Part shown: piece after piece, positions 6,003-14,590 of the stretch
How the letters are laid out: each line of letters begins with the position of its first letter
Numbering within the stretch: the stretch's first letter is position 1
NCBI GenBank assembly: GCA_046756925.1
Contig: JBHHXH010000069.1
Span: 1-14,931, forward strand
Direction: 5' to 3'
DNA length: 14,931 nucleotides
From: JAJDBU01 sp046756925
GTDB taxonomy: Bacteria > Nitrospirota > Nitrospiria > SBBL01 > JAADHI01
Translations under genes and position numbers: made by a program
Notes under the pieces: generated by a model
Database searches by the model: none
The model's input: the letters and a program-made list of their open reading frames with translations, nothing else
What the model was told of the DNA's origin: nothing

Positions 6003-6860
6003 GTGAATTACCTAAAAACAACCATTTTAATGACCTTAATGACCGTTTTACTGGTCTTTGTCGGACAGGCCTTGGGTGGACAGAGCGGTGCGATCTTCGC
6101 TTTTGTTTTGGCCATGACCATGAATGGATTCAGCTACTGGTATTCGGACAAGATCGTCCTGAAAATGTACAGGGCCCAACCGGTGACGGAATATGAGGCG
6201 CCGGAGATATATCGTCTCGTGAGAGAGTTGACTCAGAGAGCCGGTATGCCGATGCCCAAGGTGTATCTCATCGACAACCCGACGCCGAATGCCTTTGCCA
6301 CCGGACGCGATCCGGATCATGCGGCGGTGGCGGTGACCACCGGAATCGTTCAACGTTTAAATGAAGAAGAGTTGCGGGGTGTCCTTGCGCATGAATTGTC
6401 CCATGTGAAACACCGGGATATCTTGATTTCTACAGTGGCCGCCACCATCGCCGGCGCGATTTCCATGTTGGCGAATATGGCGCAATGGGCGATGATTTTC
6501 GGTGGTTTCGGCCGATCGAGTCACAACGATGAAAAAGGGGGTGCCTTCGGTGCGATCTTGATGATGATGGTCGCGCCCATCGCGGCGATGTTGATCCAAA
6601 TGGCCATCTCCCGCTCGCGTGAGTTTGCCGCCGATGCCGGCGCGGCGAAAATGACGGAAAATCCATTGGGGCTGGCGTCCGCCTTGCGGAAGCTGCAGGA
6701 AGGAAATCGCCGAATCCCGATGCAGGCCAACCCCGCCACCGCGCACATGTTTATCGTCAGCCCCTTAAGCGGCCGAGGCGTTGCCTCGCTCTTTTCCACC
6801 CACCCTGCCATGGAAGAGCGTATCCGCCGATTGGAATCCATGGCCGACGGCCGCGGATAA
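6003..6860 (+). CDS. htpX: HtpX-like membrane zinc metalloprotease (M48 family)
   Basis: This 285-aa inner-membrane protease degrades misfolded membrane proteins. Two N-terminal membrane segments (about 7-24 and 29-47) precede the catalytic domain. HELSH (130-134) supplies two zinc-binding histidines and the catalytic glutamate, and Glu207 in SREFAAD is the expected third ligand. Two further hydrophobic segments lie at about 143-165 and 183-203. DNPTPNAFATGRDP is typical of HtpX. The start is GTG, preceded by GGAGGAG 3-4 nt upstream, and fmt ends 24 nt before. HtpX in a translation-related operon is less common than its heat-shock setting in E. coli. Confidence 0.95.
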   Translation: MNYLKTTILMTLMTVLLVFVGQALGGQSGAIFAFVLAMTMNGFSYWYSDKIVLKMYRAQPVTEYEAPEIYRLVRELTQRAGMPMPKVYLIDNPTPNAFATGRDPDHAAVAVTTGIVQRLNEEELRGVLAHELSHVKHRDILISTVAATIAGAISMLANMAQWAMIFGGFGRSSHNDEKGGAFGAILMMMVAPIAAMLIQMAISRSREFAADAGAAKMTENPLGLASALRKLQEGNRRIPMQANPATAHMFIVSPLSGRGVASLFSTHPAMEERIRRLESMADGRG

Positions 6861-8235
6861 ACGGACAACCATTAACGCATCCATACGACACAAGAAAACG
6901 CCCCCCGATCCCAGAAAGGGGGCTTTTTCTATTCTCTCCAAAGCGGAAACCACACGGAAAGATTTAAGCGCCTTGATCGATGAAACCCTCAAGGGTCAAA
7001 GCTTTGAGGCGAAAGACAGCGCTTTTTTAACGGAGCTGGTCTATGGCGTGTTTCGCCGCAGAGGTTTTCTCGATTGGCAGATACACCACTTTTCGAAGAC
7101 CGGTCGGATGAAATCTCAGGTAAGAAACATATTGCGCCTTGGGCTTTATCAGCTTTTATTCCTCGATCGCGTTCCGCCCTATGCCGCCGTGAACACTGCC
7201 GTCGGCCTTGCCAAATCCTGTTGCGGACGATCCTCCGGCGCTTTCGTCAATGCCGTCCTCCGGAATATTGTTCGCGCGAAAGGGGCGCTTCCGACGCCGG
7301 GCCAAAACAATCCGGCCGAATTCATTGCCGTCACGGAATCCCATCCGGAATGGATGGTCCGGCGTTGGCTCGACCGATTCGGTGAAGCGGCGACCGTGTC
7401 CATCTGCCGGGCGAATAACGAACAGCCCCCGATGACCCTCCGTGTCAATGTCTTAAAGACCCATCGGGACAAATTGTACGACGAATTGACAAAGGCCGGT
7501 GGGCACCTGAGGAAAACGGCGATTTCTCCGGATGGCCTCATCGTAAAAGGCCTTTCCCTTCATTCGCTTCCTGCATTTAGGAGCGGGGAAATCTATGTCC
7601 AAGATGAAGGGGCCCAATTGATAACCTACCTCATCGACCCGCAAGCCGGGGAAAACATATTGGATCTCTGTGCGGCGCCGGGAGGGAAAATGAGCCATCT
7701 GGCCGAGCGCAGCGGCGGCAAAGCGGCCATCGTTGCGACCGATATTGATGAAAGGCGGCTGTCCTTGATTCGTGAGAACATCAATCGGCTTCATTCACCC
7801 GCTTGCCGAGTCGAAAAGATCGAAGACGCGCTGGCGCCGGACCGATTCTACGATCGGATCGTCGTCGATGCCCCTTGTTCCGCCCTCGGCATCTTAAGAC
7901 GGATTCCGGAGGGAAAATGGTGGAAGAAACCGGACATCATCGCCGAATCCGCCCGAAAACAAGCTGCGCTCTTGGAGAAAGCCCTATTACATCTGAAACC
8001 CAAGGGCCGCTTGGTCTACATCACCTGTTCGACGGAAGCGGAAGAAAATGAGGCCATCGCGGCCGGCTTTTCAGAACGGCATCCAAAGATGGTGATCGAA
8101 GATCCCGCACCAAGTCTCCCGGACCCGGCGAGAAAATATGTCAACGCCATGGGTTATTTTACAACGGCTGCGAATTCGGATAAAATGGATCGGTTTTTCG
8201 CTGTCAAATGGATGAACCATCGCAGCCATCCATAG
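6781..8235 (+). CDS. rsmB: 16S rRNA (cytosine-967-C5)-methyltransferase RsmB, start uncertain
   Basis: The enzyme methylates C967 of 16S rRNA with S-adenosylmethionine. Numbering from the TTG at 6781, an NusB-like helical domain spans about 45-170 (RKGAFSILSK, then TELVYGVFRRRGFLDWQI). The methyltransferase core shows DLCAAPGGK (295-303), DAPCSALG (363-370, Cys366) and ITCST (414-418, catalytic Cys416). The start is a problem. There is no ATG, GTG or TTG between the htpX stop (6860) and the conserved RKGAFSIL. The open frame reaches back to a TTG inside htpX (80-nt overlap), and an ATT at 6871 would give a more usual length. A terminator-like hairpin lies in codons 39-50. Function is firm; the first 40 or so residues are not. 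Confidence 0.93.
   Translation: MPRSFPPTLPWKSVSADWNPWPTAADKRTTINASIRHKKTPPDPRKGAFSILSKAETTRKDLSALIDETLKGQSFEAKDSAFLTELVYGVFRRRGFLDWQIHHFSKTGRMKSQVRNILRLGLYQLLFLDRVPPYAAVNTAVGLAKSCCGRSSGAFVNAVLRNIVRAKGALPTPGQNNPAEFIAVTESHPEWMVRRWLDRFGEAATVSICRANNEQPPMTLRVNVLKTHRDKLYDELTKAGGHLRKTAISPDGLIVKGLSLHSLPAFRSGEIYVQDEGAQLITYLIDPQAGENILDLCAAPGGKMSHLAERSGGKAAIVATDIDERRLSLIRENINRLHSPACRVEKIEDALAPDRFYDRIVVDAPCSALGILRRIPEGKWWKKPDIIAESARKQAALLEKALLHLKPKGRLVYITCSTEAEENEAIAAGFSERHPKMVIEDPAPSLPDPARKYVNAMGYFTTAANSDKMDRFFAVKWMNHRSHP
6895..6930. terminator. Terminator-like hairpin embedded in the 5' codons of rsmB
   Basis: GCCCCC (6900-6905) pairs with GGGGGC (6918-6923). Beyond one mismatch, AAAA (6895-6898) pairs with TTTT (6925-6928), giving a hairpin flanked by A and T runs that could work in both directions. 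It lies 35 nt after the htpX stop, a natural place for a terminator, yet it falls in the rsmB frame. If active it would reduce expression of rsmB and all downstream genes. Confidence 0.55.
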
Positions 8236-8290
8236 CGGGAGAAGCTTCAGTTGCATCGTATCGTACGCGTTTTGTAAGGGAGTCGGAGCA

Positions 8291-9079
8291 ATGGCATGGT
8301 GGGGAGCGGGGATTGGGGGCACCATCGGACTCCTCTTCGGAGGGCCGATCGGTGCGATCATCGGCGCCGGGATCGGAAGCACCCTTACCCAAGACCAAAC
8401 AAGGCTGGGATCCGCCGAGAAAAAACAACTGGGGTTTATCGTCGCCACCTTTTCGATGTTGGGAAAAATCGCCAAGGCGGACGGCATTGTCACCCAAGAA
8501 GAAGTCGCCTTCGTGGATCGCTTCATCAAGGGAGAACTGCAATTAGACAGCCGATCGAGGAGTGTTGCGATCGAAATCTTTCATCGCGCCAAGACGGATA
8601 CGACCTCCATTTATAAATATGCCGAACAGCTCTCTGAAATATTTTTGTACGATGAAGCGATGCGGGAGACCGTCTACCGGGTCTTGTTTATGACGGCCAT
8701 GGCGGACGGTACGCTCCACCCGGCTGAAAAGGAAATCCTGGAGTTGATGCCCGCCTATCTGCATATCCGGGACGACGCTTTTCAGCTTCTGGAAGCCGAG
8801 TTAATGGGAAGAAGGCACGGTGGCGGCAGCGGTGGTGGGGGCAAGGGAAGACCATCGAATGGGGATTTGGCTCAGTCTTACAAAATATTGGAAATCGATG
8901 AAACTGCAACCGATGCCGAAGTCAAGAAGGCCTACCGGCGGAAGGCGCAGGAATACCACCCGGACAAGCTGGCATCGAAAGGGCTTCCGGAAGGCTTTAC
9001 GAAGTTTGCGACCGAACAGATGCAGCTGTTTTCGGATGCCCACGACAAAATCATGAAGCATCGGCGAAATCATGGTTAA
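8291..9079 (+). CDS. djlA: DjlA-like membrane-anchored J-domain co-chaperone
   Basis: The 262-aa protein resembles DjlA in layout: an N-terminal glycine-rich membrane segment (about 4-33), a helical TerB-like domain (about 45-165, containing AKADGIVTQEE and AMADGTLHPAE), a glycine-rich linker (177-186) and a C-terminal J domain (195-262). The HPD tripeptide needed to stimulate DnaK is at 223-225, in the DjlA-like context YHPDKLASKGLPEG. It probably recruits DnaK at the inner membrane. AAGGGAG lies 8 nt before the ATG. Its last 8 nt overlap rpe, so the two are probably translated together. Confidence 0.92.
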   Translation: MAWWGAGIGGTIGLLFGGPIGAIIGAGIGSTLTQDQTRLGSAEKKQLGFIVATFSMLGKIAKADGIVTQEEVAFVDRFIKGELQLDSRSRSVAIEIFHRAKTDTTSIYKYAEQLSEIFLYDEAMRETVYRVLFMTAMADGTLHPAEKEILELMPAYLHIRDDAFQLLEAELMGRRHGGGSGGGGKGRPSNGDLAQSYKILEIDETATDAEVKKAYRRKAQEYHPDKLASKGLPEGFTKFATEQMQLFSDAHDKIMKHRRNHG

Positions 9080-9746
9080 AATCGCACCCTCCATCCTTTC
9101 GGCGGATTTTTCGAAAATCGGGAAGGAGATTAAAGCCGTCGAATCGGCCGGGGCCGACTGGATACACATCGATGTGATGGACGGCCGCTTCGTTCCGAAC
9201 TTAACGGTCGGCCCGCTCGTCGTTGAGGCCGCAAGAAGGCAGACAAGCTTGCCCTTGGACGTCCACTTGATGATGGTCGAGCCGGACCGTCTGATTCCCG
9301 ATTTTATCGAAAAGGGCGCGGATTGGGTGACCGTGCATGTCGAGGCCTGTCCCCATCTGCATCGGACCATCCGGTTCATTAAAGACAAAGGGAAAAAAGC
9401 CGGGGTTTCGCTCAATCCGGCGACGCCGGTCTCGGCGATTGAAGACATTCTGGATGAGGTCGATTTGGTGCTGATGATGTCGGTCAACCCCGGTTTCGGC
9501 GGCCAAACCTTTATAGAAAATGTCTACAGCAAGTTGCGAAAGGTGCGACAAATGATCGATGCGTCCCGTCCGGCGATCCTGCTGGAAGTGGACGGCGGCG
9601 TGAATATCAAGAACATCCGCGCCTTGGCCGAAGCCGGTGTGGATGTCTTCGTCGCCGGAACAGCCGTTTTCAAGCATCCCAATAATCCGGATCGTCCGGA
9701 TTATTCCGAGGCCATCCGCGCCCTCCGGAAAGAGGCCGGCCGCTGA
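9072..9746 (+). CDS. rpe: Ribulose-phosphate 3-epimerase
   Basis: This 224-aa TIM-barrel enzyme interconverts ribulose 5-phosphate and xylulose 5-phosphate in the pentose-phosphate pathway. The metal and catalytic residues are in place: His32 and Asp34 in WIHIDVMDG, His65 in LDVHLMM and Asp174 in LEVDGGV. MSVNPGFGGQ forms the flexible loop over the active site, and the start KIAPSILSADFSKIG is typical. It begins inside the last codons of djlA and ends in a TGATG overlap with pheS, so it sits within one transcript. Confidence 0.98.
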   Translation: MVKIAPSILSADFSKIGKEIKAVESAGADWIHIDVMDGRFVPNLTVGPLVVEAARRQTSLPLDVHLMMVEPDRLIPDFIEKGADWVTVHVEACPHLHRTIRFIKDKGKKAGVSLNPATPVSAIEDILDEVDLVLMMSVNPGFGGQTFIENVYSKLRKVRQMIDASRPAILLEVDGGVNIKNIRALAEAGVDVFVAGTAVFKHPNNPDRPDYSEAIRALRKEAGR

Positions 9747-11332
9747 TGGACGATGCAGGCCTTTCCATCCTGGCGGAGGGGCTTCATCCCCTCGAAAAAC
9801 AAGTATTACACCTCTTCTCCAATAAAGCCCGTCTGAGCGAAACGGAACTTCTCGAACAAAACCCATCCCTGCAATCCGCCCAACTGTCGATGGCCTTGGG
9901 CTGGCTCCAAACCAAGGATGTGTTGGCGCTGGTTGACACGCACGAGGACACTTTTGTTTCCTTGACCGAGGTCGGCCGAAGCTATGCCAAGGATAAACAT
10001 CCGCCACTCCGCATGGCAGAGGCGATCCAGGCGGCGGGCGCCCTATCGATCAAAGCACTCCAAGCACGGGAAGACATGGAAGCGGAGGAAAAAAGCCGGG
10101 CGATCGGAGCCCTCAGGGCCAGCGGCGCTGTCGAAGTGCTCAGCGGCGGCCTGCTGAAGATATGCGATCCCGACAAGCTCTCGGCATTCGAAGCGGTCCA
10201 AGCAACCATCCATCGCTTGGAGGAAACCCAAGCGCCGGTCTCCATGCAGGCCCTCTCCGCCCAAGACCGGTCGGTCGTCGAGGCCCATCATCGGAAACGC
10301 AGCAAGTCGAAGGGCATCTTCCGGGTTGATGCGCGTGTGAACCGCACTTATGAGACGACCGAGCGGTTTTTACCGCTCTATCAAAGGCTTGCTTCACAAA
10401 AGGCGCATGAAACCCTCGGCGCACTGACGCCCGAGCTTCTCAAGGACGGCGCCTGGCGTGAAAAACAGTTTCGTAAGTACAACATCCAGTTGTCGCCGCC
10501 CCGGATCGGCGGCGGGGCCAAGCATCCCTACAAGGCCTTTTTGGACGAGGTTAAAGAAAAATTCGTGTCGATGGGGTTTTCCGAGATGCGGGGGCCGCTG
10601 GTCGAAAGCGAATTTTGGGATATGGACGCCTTGTACATGCCTCAATTTCATCCCGCAAGGGAGATTCACGATGTCTATTTTGTCAAGGGTCGTCCGGTGG
10701 ATCGAACGATCCCGCCAGATCTCGTCGCACGGGTGGCCAAGACGCACGCATCCGGCGGCGCGAGCGGGTCACGGGGCTGGCGTTATCCCTTCGATACGGA
10801 ACGGACCCGGCGCTTGATCCTTCGGAGCCAGGGGACCTCGGTTTCGGCGCGAACGCTCGGAGAAGGACCAAAGATTCCAGGAAAGTATTTCTCCATCGCC
10901 CGTTGCTTTCGTTACGATCAGGTCGATGCCACGCATGCCCCCGATTTTTTTCAGGTGGAAGGCATCGTCTTGGGACCGGAGATTCACTTTCGAACCCTCT
11001 TGGGTCTCTTAAGCCTTTTTGCGAAGGAGGTGGCGCGCGCGGAAGTCGTTAAATTCCTTCCCGCATACTTCCCCTTTACGGAGCCTTCGGTCGAGATGCA
11101 TGTGCGTCATCCCCAGCTCGGCTGGATGGAATTGGGGGGCGCCGGCCTGTTTCGACCGGAAGTGACCGAACCCTTGGGGGTCGATGTGCCGGTCATCGCC
11201 TGGGGACTGGGGCTGGATCGCATGGCGATGATCGCCTTGGGGATTTCCGATATCCGGAATCTGTTTGCTTCGGATCTCGGAATGATCCGTGAAAAACAAC
11301 ACATTCGAAGTTCCTTAGCGGACGAACCTTGA
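9746..11332 (+). CDS. pheS: Phenylalanyl-tRNA synthetase alpha subunit, archaeal/eukaryal type
   Basis: The catalytic subunit of PheRS attaches phenylalanine to tRNA-Phe. At 528 aa it is far longer than the usual bacterial PheS (about 330-350 aa). The extra N-terminal part (1 to about 200) looks like the winged-helix region of archaeal and eukaryal alpha subunits: LHPLEKQVLHLFSNKARLSETELLEQ, then TEVGRSYAK. Class II motifs follow: FHPAREIHDVYFV, motif 2 in GKYFSIARCFRYDQVDATHAPDFFQVEG (379-406) and motif 3 in AWGLGLDRMAM (485-495). It overlaps the rpe stop by one base (TGATG), and pheT follows after 27 nt. Confidence 0.96.
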   Translation: MDDAGLSILAEGLHPLEKQVLHLFSNKARLSETELLEQNPSLQSAQLSMALGWLQTKDVLALVDTHEDTFVSLTEVGRSYAKDKHPPLRMAEAIQAAGALSIKALQAREDMEAEEKSRAIGALRASGAVEVLSGGLLKICDPDKLSAFEAVQATIHRLEETQAPVSMQALSAQDRSVVEAHHRKRSKSKGIFRVDARVNRTYETTERFLPLYQRLASQKAHETLGALTPELLKDGAWREKQFRKYNIQLSPPRIGGGAKHPYKAFLDEVKEKFVSMGFSEMRGPLVESEFWDMDALYMPQFHPAREIHDVYFVKGRPVDRTIPPDLVARVAKTHASGGASGSRGWRYPFDTERTRRLILRSQGTSVSARTLGEGPKIPGKYFSIARCFRYDQVDATHAPDFFQVEGIVLGPEIHFRTLLGLLSLFAKEVARAEVVKFLPAYFPFTEPSVEMHVRHPQLGWMELGGAGLFRPEVTEPLGVDVPVIAWGLGLDRMAMIALGISDIRNLFASDLGMIREKQHIRSSLADEP

Positions 11333-11359
11333 GTCTGTATTACCTGTTTTAGGGAGATC

Positions 11360-13060
11360 ATGCCGACCATTGAAGTCGCTATCAGCGATTTAGAATCGCT
11401 GTTAAAAGAAAACGTCGATCGAGAAAAACTGGAAACCCTTCTGGAGAAGGTCAAGGGAGAGCTCAAGGAATTTGTGCGGGACACGGATTCCGCCAAGATC
11501 GAACTCAACGACACCAATCGGCCCGACCTGTGGTGTCCCGAGGGAATCGTACGGCAGATCCGCCCCCCCGAGAAAAAATGGGAAGATGCCTATCCTTTCT
11601 TCGGAGAATCGACAAAGGCCTTACACCGCGTGGACATTTCGAAAGCCGTCGGCGCGGTTCGCCCCTATCTCGGCGCCTGTATTTCCCGGGGCATGACCGT
11701 CACCCCGACGATATTAGAGCAGTTGATTCAGACCCAGGAAAAATTGGCGGATGCCTTCGGCAGAAAACGGCAAATGGTGTCCATCGGCCTCTATCGTCTA
11801 AAAAAAATCACCTTCCCCGTTCGCTATGACCTGGGCGATCCGGAAACAACCGCCTTTGTTCCGCTGGGTTCCGAATCGCCGATGTGCTTAAGAGAAATCC
11901 TTGCCGGCCATCCCAAAGGGATCGAATATGCCGGCACCTTGTCCGGCTGTGATCGATTTCCGATTCTGAAGGATGCGACCGGAGAAATCCTTTCTTTTCC
12001 ACCCATCATCAACAGCCGGACCATCGGCGAGGTCGAAGTCGGCGATTCGGAACTCTTTGTCGAGGTGACCGGCACCCACCTCCGCATGGTCGTTCTGGCC
12101 GTCAATATCTTTGCCGCGAACCTGTCGGACCGCGGGGCGGCCATCGAACCGGTTGCGCTGCGCTATTCGGAGGCAACCGAATTTGGAGAGACCTTTCAGA
12201 CGCCTTACGATCTTTCCGAGTCGATCTCTTTGACCCTTGCCGAATTGAATCGGGTCTTGGGCGAGTCGATGAACATAGAGGAGGCGCGCAAGGGACTTAA
12301 ATCTTACGGCCTTTCGGTGAAAACCCTGGGAGAGACCTTAAAGACAAGGTCCGCTCCTTATCGGGATGACCTGATGCACCCCATCGACCTGGTTGAAGAT
12401 TTCGCCATTGCGCGGGGCTACAACGCCTTCGAACCGGAGTTGCCCGTGACTTACACCGTAGGAAGCCTTGCCGAAATCGAGCGCTTTTCCGATGCCCTGC
12501 GCGAGGCGATGGTCGGTTTCGGATTTGAAGAGGTGGTTTCCAATATCTTAGGGTCTTCGGAGGATTTTATCGAAAGAATGTCTCTGGAATCCGAGCGGAC
12601 GAATCGTCCCGAAACACAATGCATCGAAATTGAAAATCCAATGAACGAACGGTATGCTTTGCTTCGATCTTGGCTGCTTCCCTGCCTGTTGCGCGTGGAA
12701 GGCGCCAGCTCGAAGGCCTTTTATCCCCATCGCATCTTTGAAGTCGGCGAGGTGGCGACCTCGGCGCACGAGACCGCGACCGGGTCAGAAACCTCCATGC
12801 ATCTGAGCGCCATGATTGCCCATCCCACGGCCAACTTTTCCGAGCTTCACGCCGTCCTCGAAGCCCTTCTTCATCGTCTTTCCAAAAATCCCCAACTCGA
12901 ACCGGCGCGCCATCCGAGTTTTATCGATGGCCGTTTCGGGCGGGTTGTCGTCGAAAACCGAGCGGTCGGTTTCATTGGAGAACTCGGCCCGGTCGTCCTC
13001 GATGCCTGGCAGATCGGCATGCCGACCGCCGCTTTTGAGCTTCAAATGGAGATGCTTTGA
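11360..13060 (+). CDS. pheT: Phenylalanyl-tRNA synthetase beta subunit, archaeal/eukaryal type
   Basis: The second subunit of the PheRS heterotetramer is 566 aa, against about 800 aa for ordinary bacterial PheT. It begins with MPTIEVAISDLESLL and carries ELNDTNRPDLWCPEGIVRQI (about 48-67), typical of the archaeal/eukaryal beta chain. The frame is too short to hold both the bacterial OB-fold tRNA-binding insertion and the C-terminal anticodon-binding domain. The C-terminal part resembles a catalytically inactive class II core. An AGGGAG lies 3 nt before the ATG. It closes the def-to-pheT run. The following 214 nt contain no gene and no clear intrinsic terminator. Confidence 0.95.
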   Translation: MPTIEVAISDLESLLKENVDREKLETLLEKVKGELKEFVRDTDSAKIELNDTNRPDLWCPEGIVRQIRPPEKKWEDAYPFFGESTKALHRVDISKAVGAVRPYLGACISRGMTVTPTILEQLIQTQEKLADAFGRKRQMVSIGLYRLKKITFPVRYDLGDPETTAFVPLGSESPMCLREILAGHPKGIEYAGTLSGCDRFPILKDATGEILSFPPIINSRTIGEVEVGDSELFVEVTGTHLRMVVLAVNIFAANLSDRGAAIEPVALRYSEATEFGETFQTPYDLSESISLTLAELNRVLGESMNIEEARKGLKSYGLSVKTLGETLKTRSAPYRDDLMHPIDLVEDFAIARGYNAFEPELPVTYTVGSLAEIERFSDALREAMVGFGFEEVVSNILGSSEDFIERMSLESERTNRPETQCIEIENPMNERYALLRSWLLPCLLRVEGASSKAFYPHRIFEVGEVATSAHETATGSETSMHLSAMIAHPTANFSELHAVLEALLHRLSKNPQLEPARHPSFIDGRFGRVVVENRAVGFIGELGPVVLDAWQIGMPTAAFELQMEML

Positions 13061-13274
13061 GGAACCTCTAATCAAGTCTGGGGTCGATTTCCAGTGTCCA
13101 TGCTCTCCGGAAAAACCATAAAGCAAGCATCACTTGAAAATGGCGGAATACGATCCGAAAGCCGCGTGATGGTCCCCGTGCCGCACCGGGTGCTTCAAAA
13201 AAATGGGTTTATGTCCTGATCTTGTCCATAAAACCTTGCCAGTCTTGATGGATCTCCTTTAATCTAAGGGAAGG

Positions 13275-14390
13275 ATGCAGTTTCGTCCCCATTCCACATA
13301 TAGCGGAGGCGTGGACTTGGAAACCCATCCACAGATTGCAGTGTGGCCTTTCTTGTTTGTACTGGCGGCCGTGGTGGGTTTTGCCGCTGAGAGAGCGAGC
13401 CTTTGCACCGTCAAGGCGGTTAAGGAGATACTCAGCACGAGGCGCGCCTACATGCGCGGTTGCTTTGCCAAGACTGTGGTGTGGGTAGTCGGGATCACCA
13501 TGCTTCTGGCAGGGGTGATCGAACCTTCGGAGTCGAGCCCAAGCGGTTTTGCCCTCCTTTTGCCGACATTCCTCGGCGGCATCCTTTTTGGTATTGGCGC
13601 TGTGCTCAACAGAGGCTGCTCGCTGTCCACGCTGACACGTCTCGGTAGCGGGCATTTCGGGATGATCGTGACTTTGGCGGGTTTTGGAGCCGGTGTTACG
13701 ACATACGAATGGATTCAGCGTTCCGATCCTTGGAGGATACCTGTCCGCGCGGCACCCTGGTTTGATTTATACGACCGTTTTGTATGGATGATCGGCATCA
13801 TCCTGGGCCTCTGGATGCTTTGGGAAGGCGTCCGGCTGTGGAGAACGGCTCCCAAGACAAGCTGGCGAAAACGGCTGTCGGCCCCGCAGTATCGCCTGTC
13901 CACCGCCGCGGCGGTGATGGGGGTGAGCAATGGCATCCTGTTTGCCTTGGTCGGCACTTGGTCCTATACCCATACCCTGCATCATGGTATCGTACAACTG
14001 ATACGCCCCGAATCTTTGGGGGGAGATCGCCCGCTAACTTTGTTGTGGTGCTTGTTTATCGCCTTGGTTGTGGGGGTTTTTAGTTCGGCCTTCCTTGGCC
14101 GCCGCTTTGTGATTGTGTGGCGGCCGGGGCGGTCTTGGATCGGCTATTTCGGCGGGGGCGGCTTGATGGGCTTTGGAGCAAGGCTGATACCCGGCGGCAA
14201 CGATGTCTTGTTATTGAATGCGATTCCTGGTTTTTCACCGCACGGGCTGCCCGCTTACATGGCCATGTTGGTCGGGATGGCGATCACGCTGATCGTCCTA
14301 AAACGCTTTGGTCTTAAGTGGTCGGAAGTTACCTGCCGAGGGGATGTGTGTCAAGAATCCAAGGCGTCTTCACCAAGGAGCTTGTCGTGA
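13275..14390 (+). CDS. YeeE/YedE-family membrane protein (putative sulfur-compound transporter)
   Basis: This 371-aa polytopic inner-membrane protein has about eight to ten hydrophobic segments in two related halves. The first half holds the family-type cysteine motifs ERASLCTVKAV (Cys44) and GAVLNRGCSLSTLTRLGSG (Cys115). In the second half the equivalent place reads GFGARLIPGGNDVLLL (299-314), with no cysteine. YeeE family members carry thiosulfate or other sulfur compounds through chains of cysteines; the substrate here is unknown. The ATG has AAGGG close upstream. A GTG at 13311 is possible but its GGAGG is too near. The last codons form a terminator hairpin. Confidence 0.8.
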   Translation: MQFRPHSTYSGGVDLETHPQIAVWPFLFVLAAVVGFAAERASLCTVKAVKEILSTRRAYMRGCFAKTVVWVVGITMLLAGVIEPSESSPSGFALLLPTFLGGILFGIGAVLNRGCSLSTLTRLGSGHFGMIVTLAGFGAGVTTYEWIQRSDPWRIPVRAAPWFDLYDRFVWMIGIILGLWMLWEGVRLWRTAPKTSWRKRLSAPQYRLSTAAAVMGVSNGILFALVGTWSYTHTLHHGIVQLIRPESLGGDRPLTLLWCLFIALVVGVFSSAFLGRRFVIVWRPGRSWIGYFGGGGLMGFGARLIPGGNDVLLLNAIPGFSPHGLPAYMAMLVGMAITLIVLKRFGLKWSEVTCRGDVCQESKASSPRSLS

Positions 14391-14400
14391 AGCGCTTTTT
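14364..14400 (+). terminator. Intrinsic terminator at the end of the YeeE-like gene
   Basis: GCG-T-CTTCAC (14364-14373) pairs with GTGAAG-CGC (14387-14395), a 9-bp stem with one bulged T and a 13-nt loop, followed by TTTTT (14396-14400). The hairpin includes the stop codon of the upstream gene. Confidence 0.75.
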
Positions 14401-14413
14401 GGAGTGATTGGAG

Positions 14414-14590
14414 ATGAGATACCGAAAATACGATGCAAATAAATGGCCTCGGAGCAAGGATGGTTGGCTTGTCATCCATCCTTGGCATCCAGCATATTTT
14501 TTAATCGATGGGCACGCAATAATAAAGCGTGTTTATACTGATTCCAGCATCTTAGATTTAACTTGTCTGATCGCCTTTGAAAGGCATTGA
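14414..14590 (+). CDS. Small hypothetical protein
   Basis: This open frame gives 58 aa from the ATG at 14414, with GGAG (14401-14404) 9 nt upstream; a TTG at 14408 would add two residues. The peptide is rich in aromatic and basic residues near the start (YRKYDANKWPRSKDGWLVIHPWHP). It has no signal peptide, no clear membrane segment and no family I recognise. It lies directly behind a terminator and would need its own promoter, which I cannot see. It may be real or chance. Confidence 0.3.
   Translation: MRYRKYDANKWPRSKDGWLVIHPWHPAYFLIDGHAIIKRVYTDSSILDLTCLIAFERH

Noticed and set aside
13146..13200. GCACC-G-GGTGC palindrome in the pheT-yeeE spacer as a terminator
   Set aside because: A one-base loop cannot form a proper hairpin and no T run follows; the nearby run is A on the plus strand.
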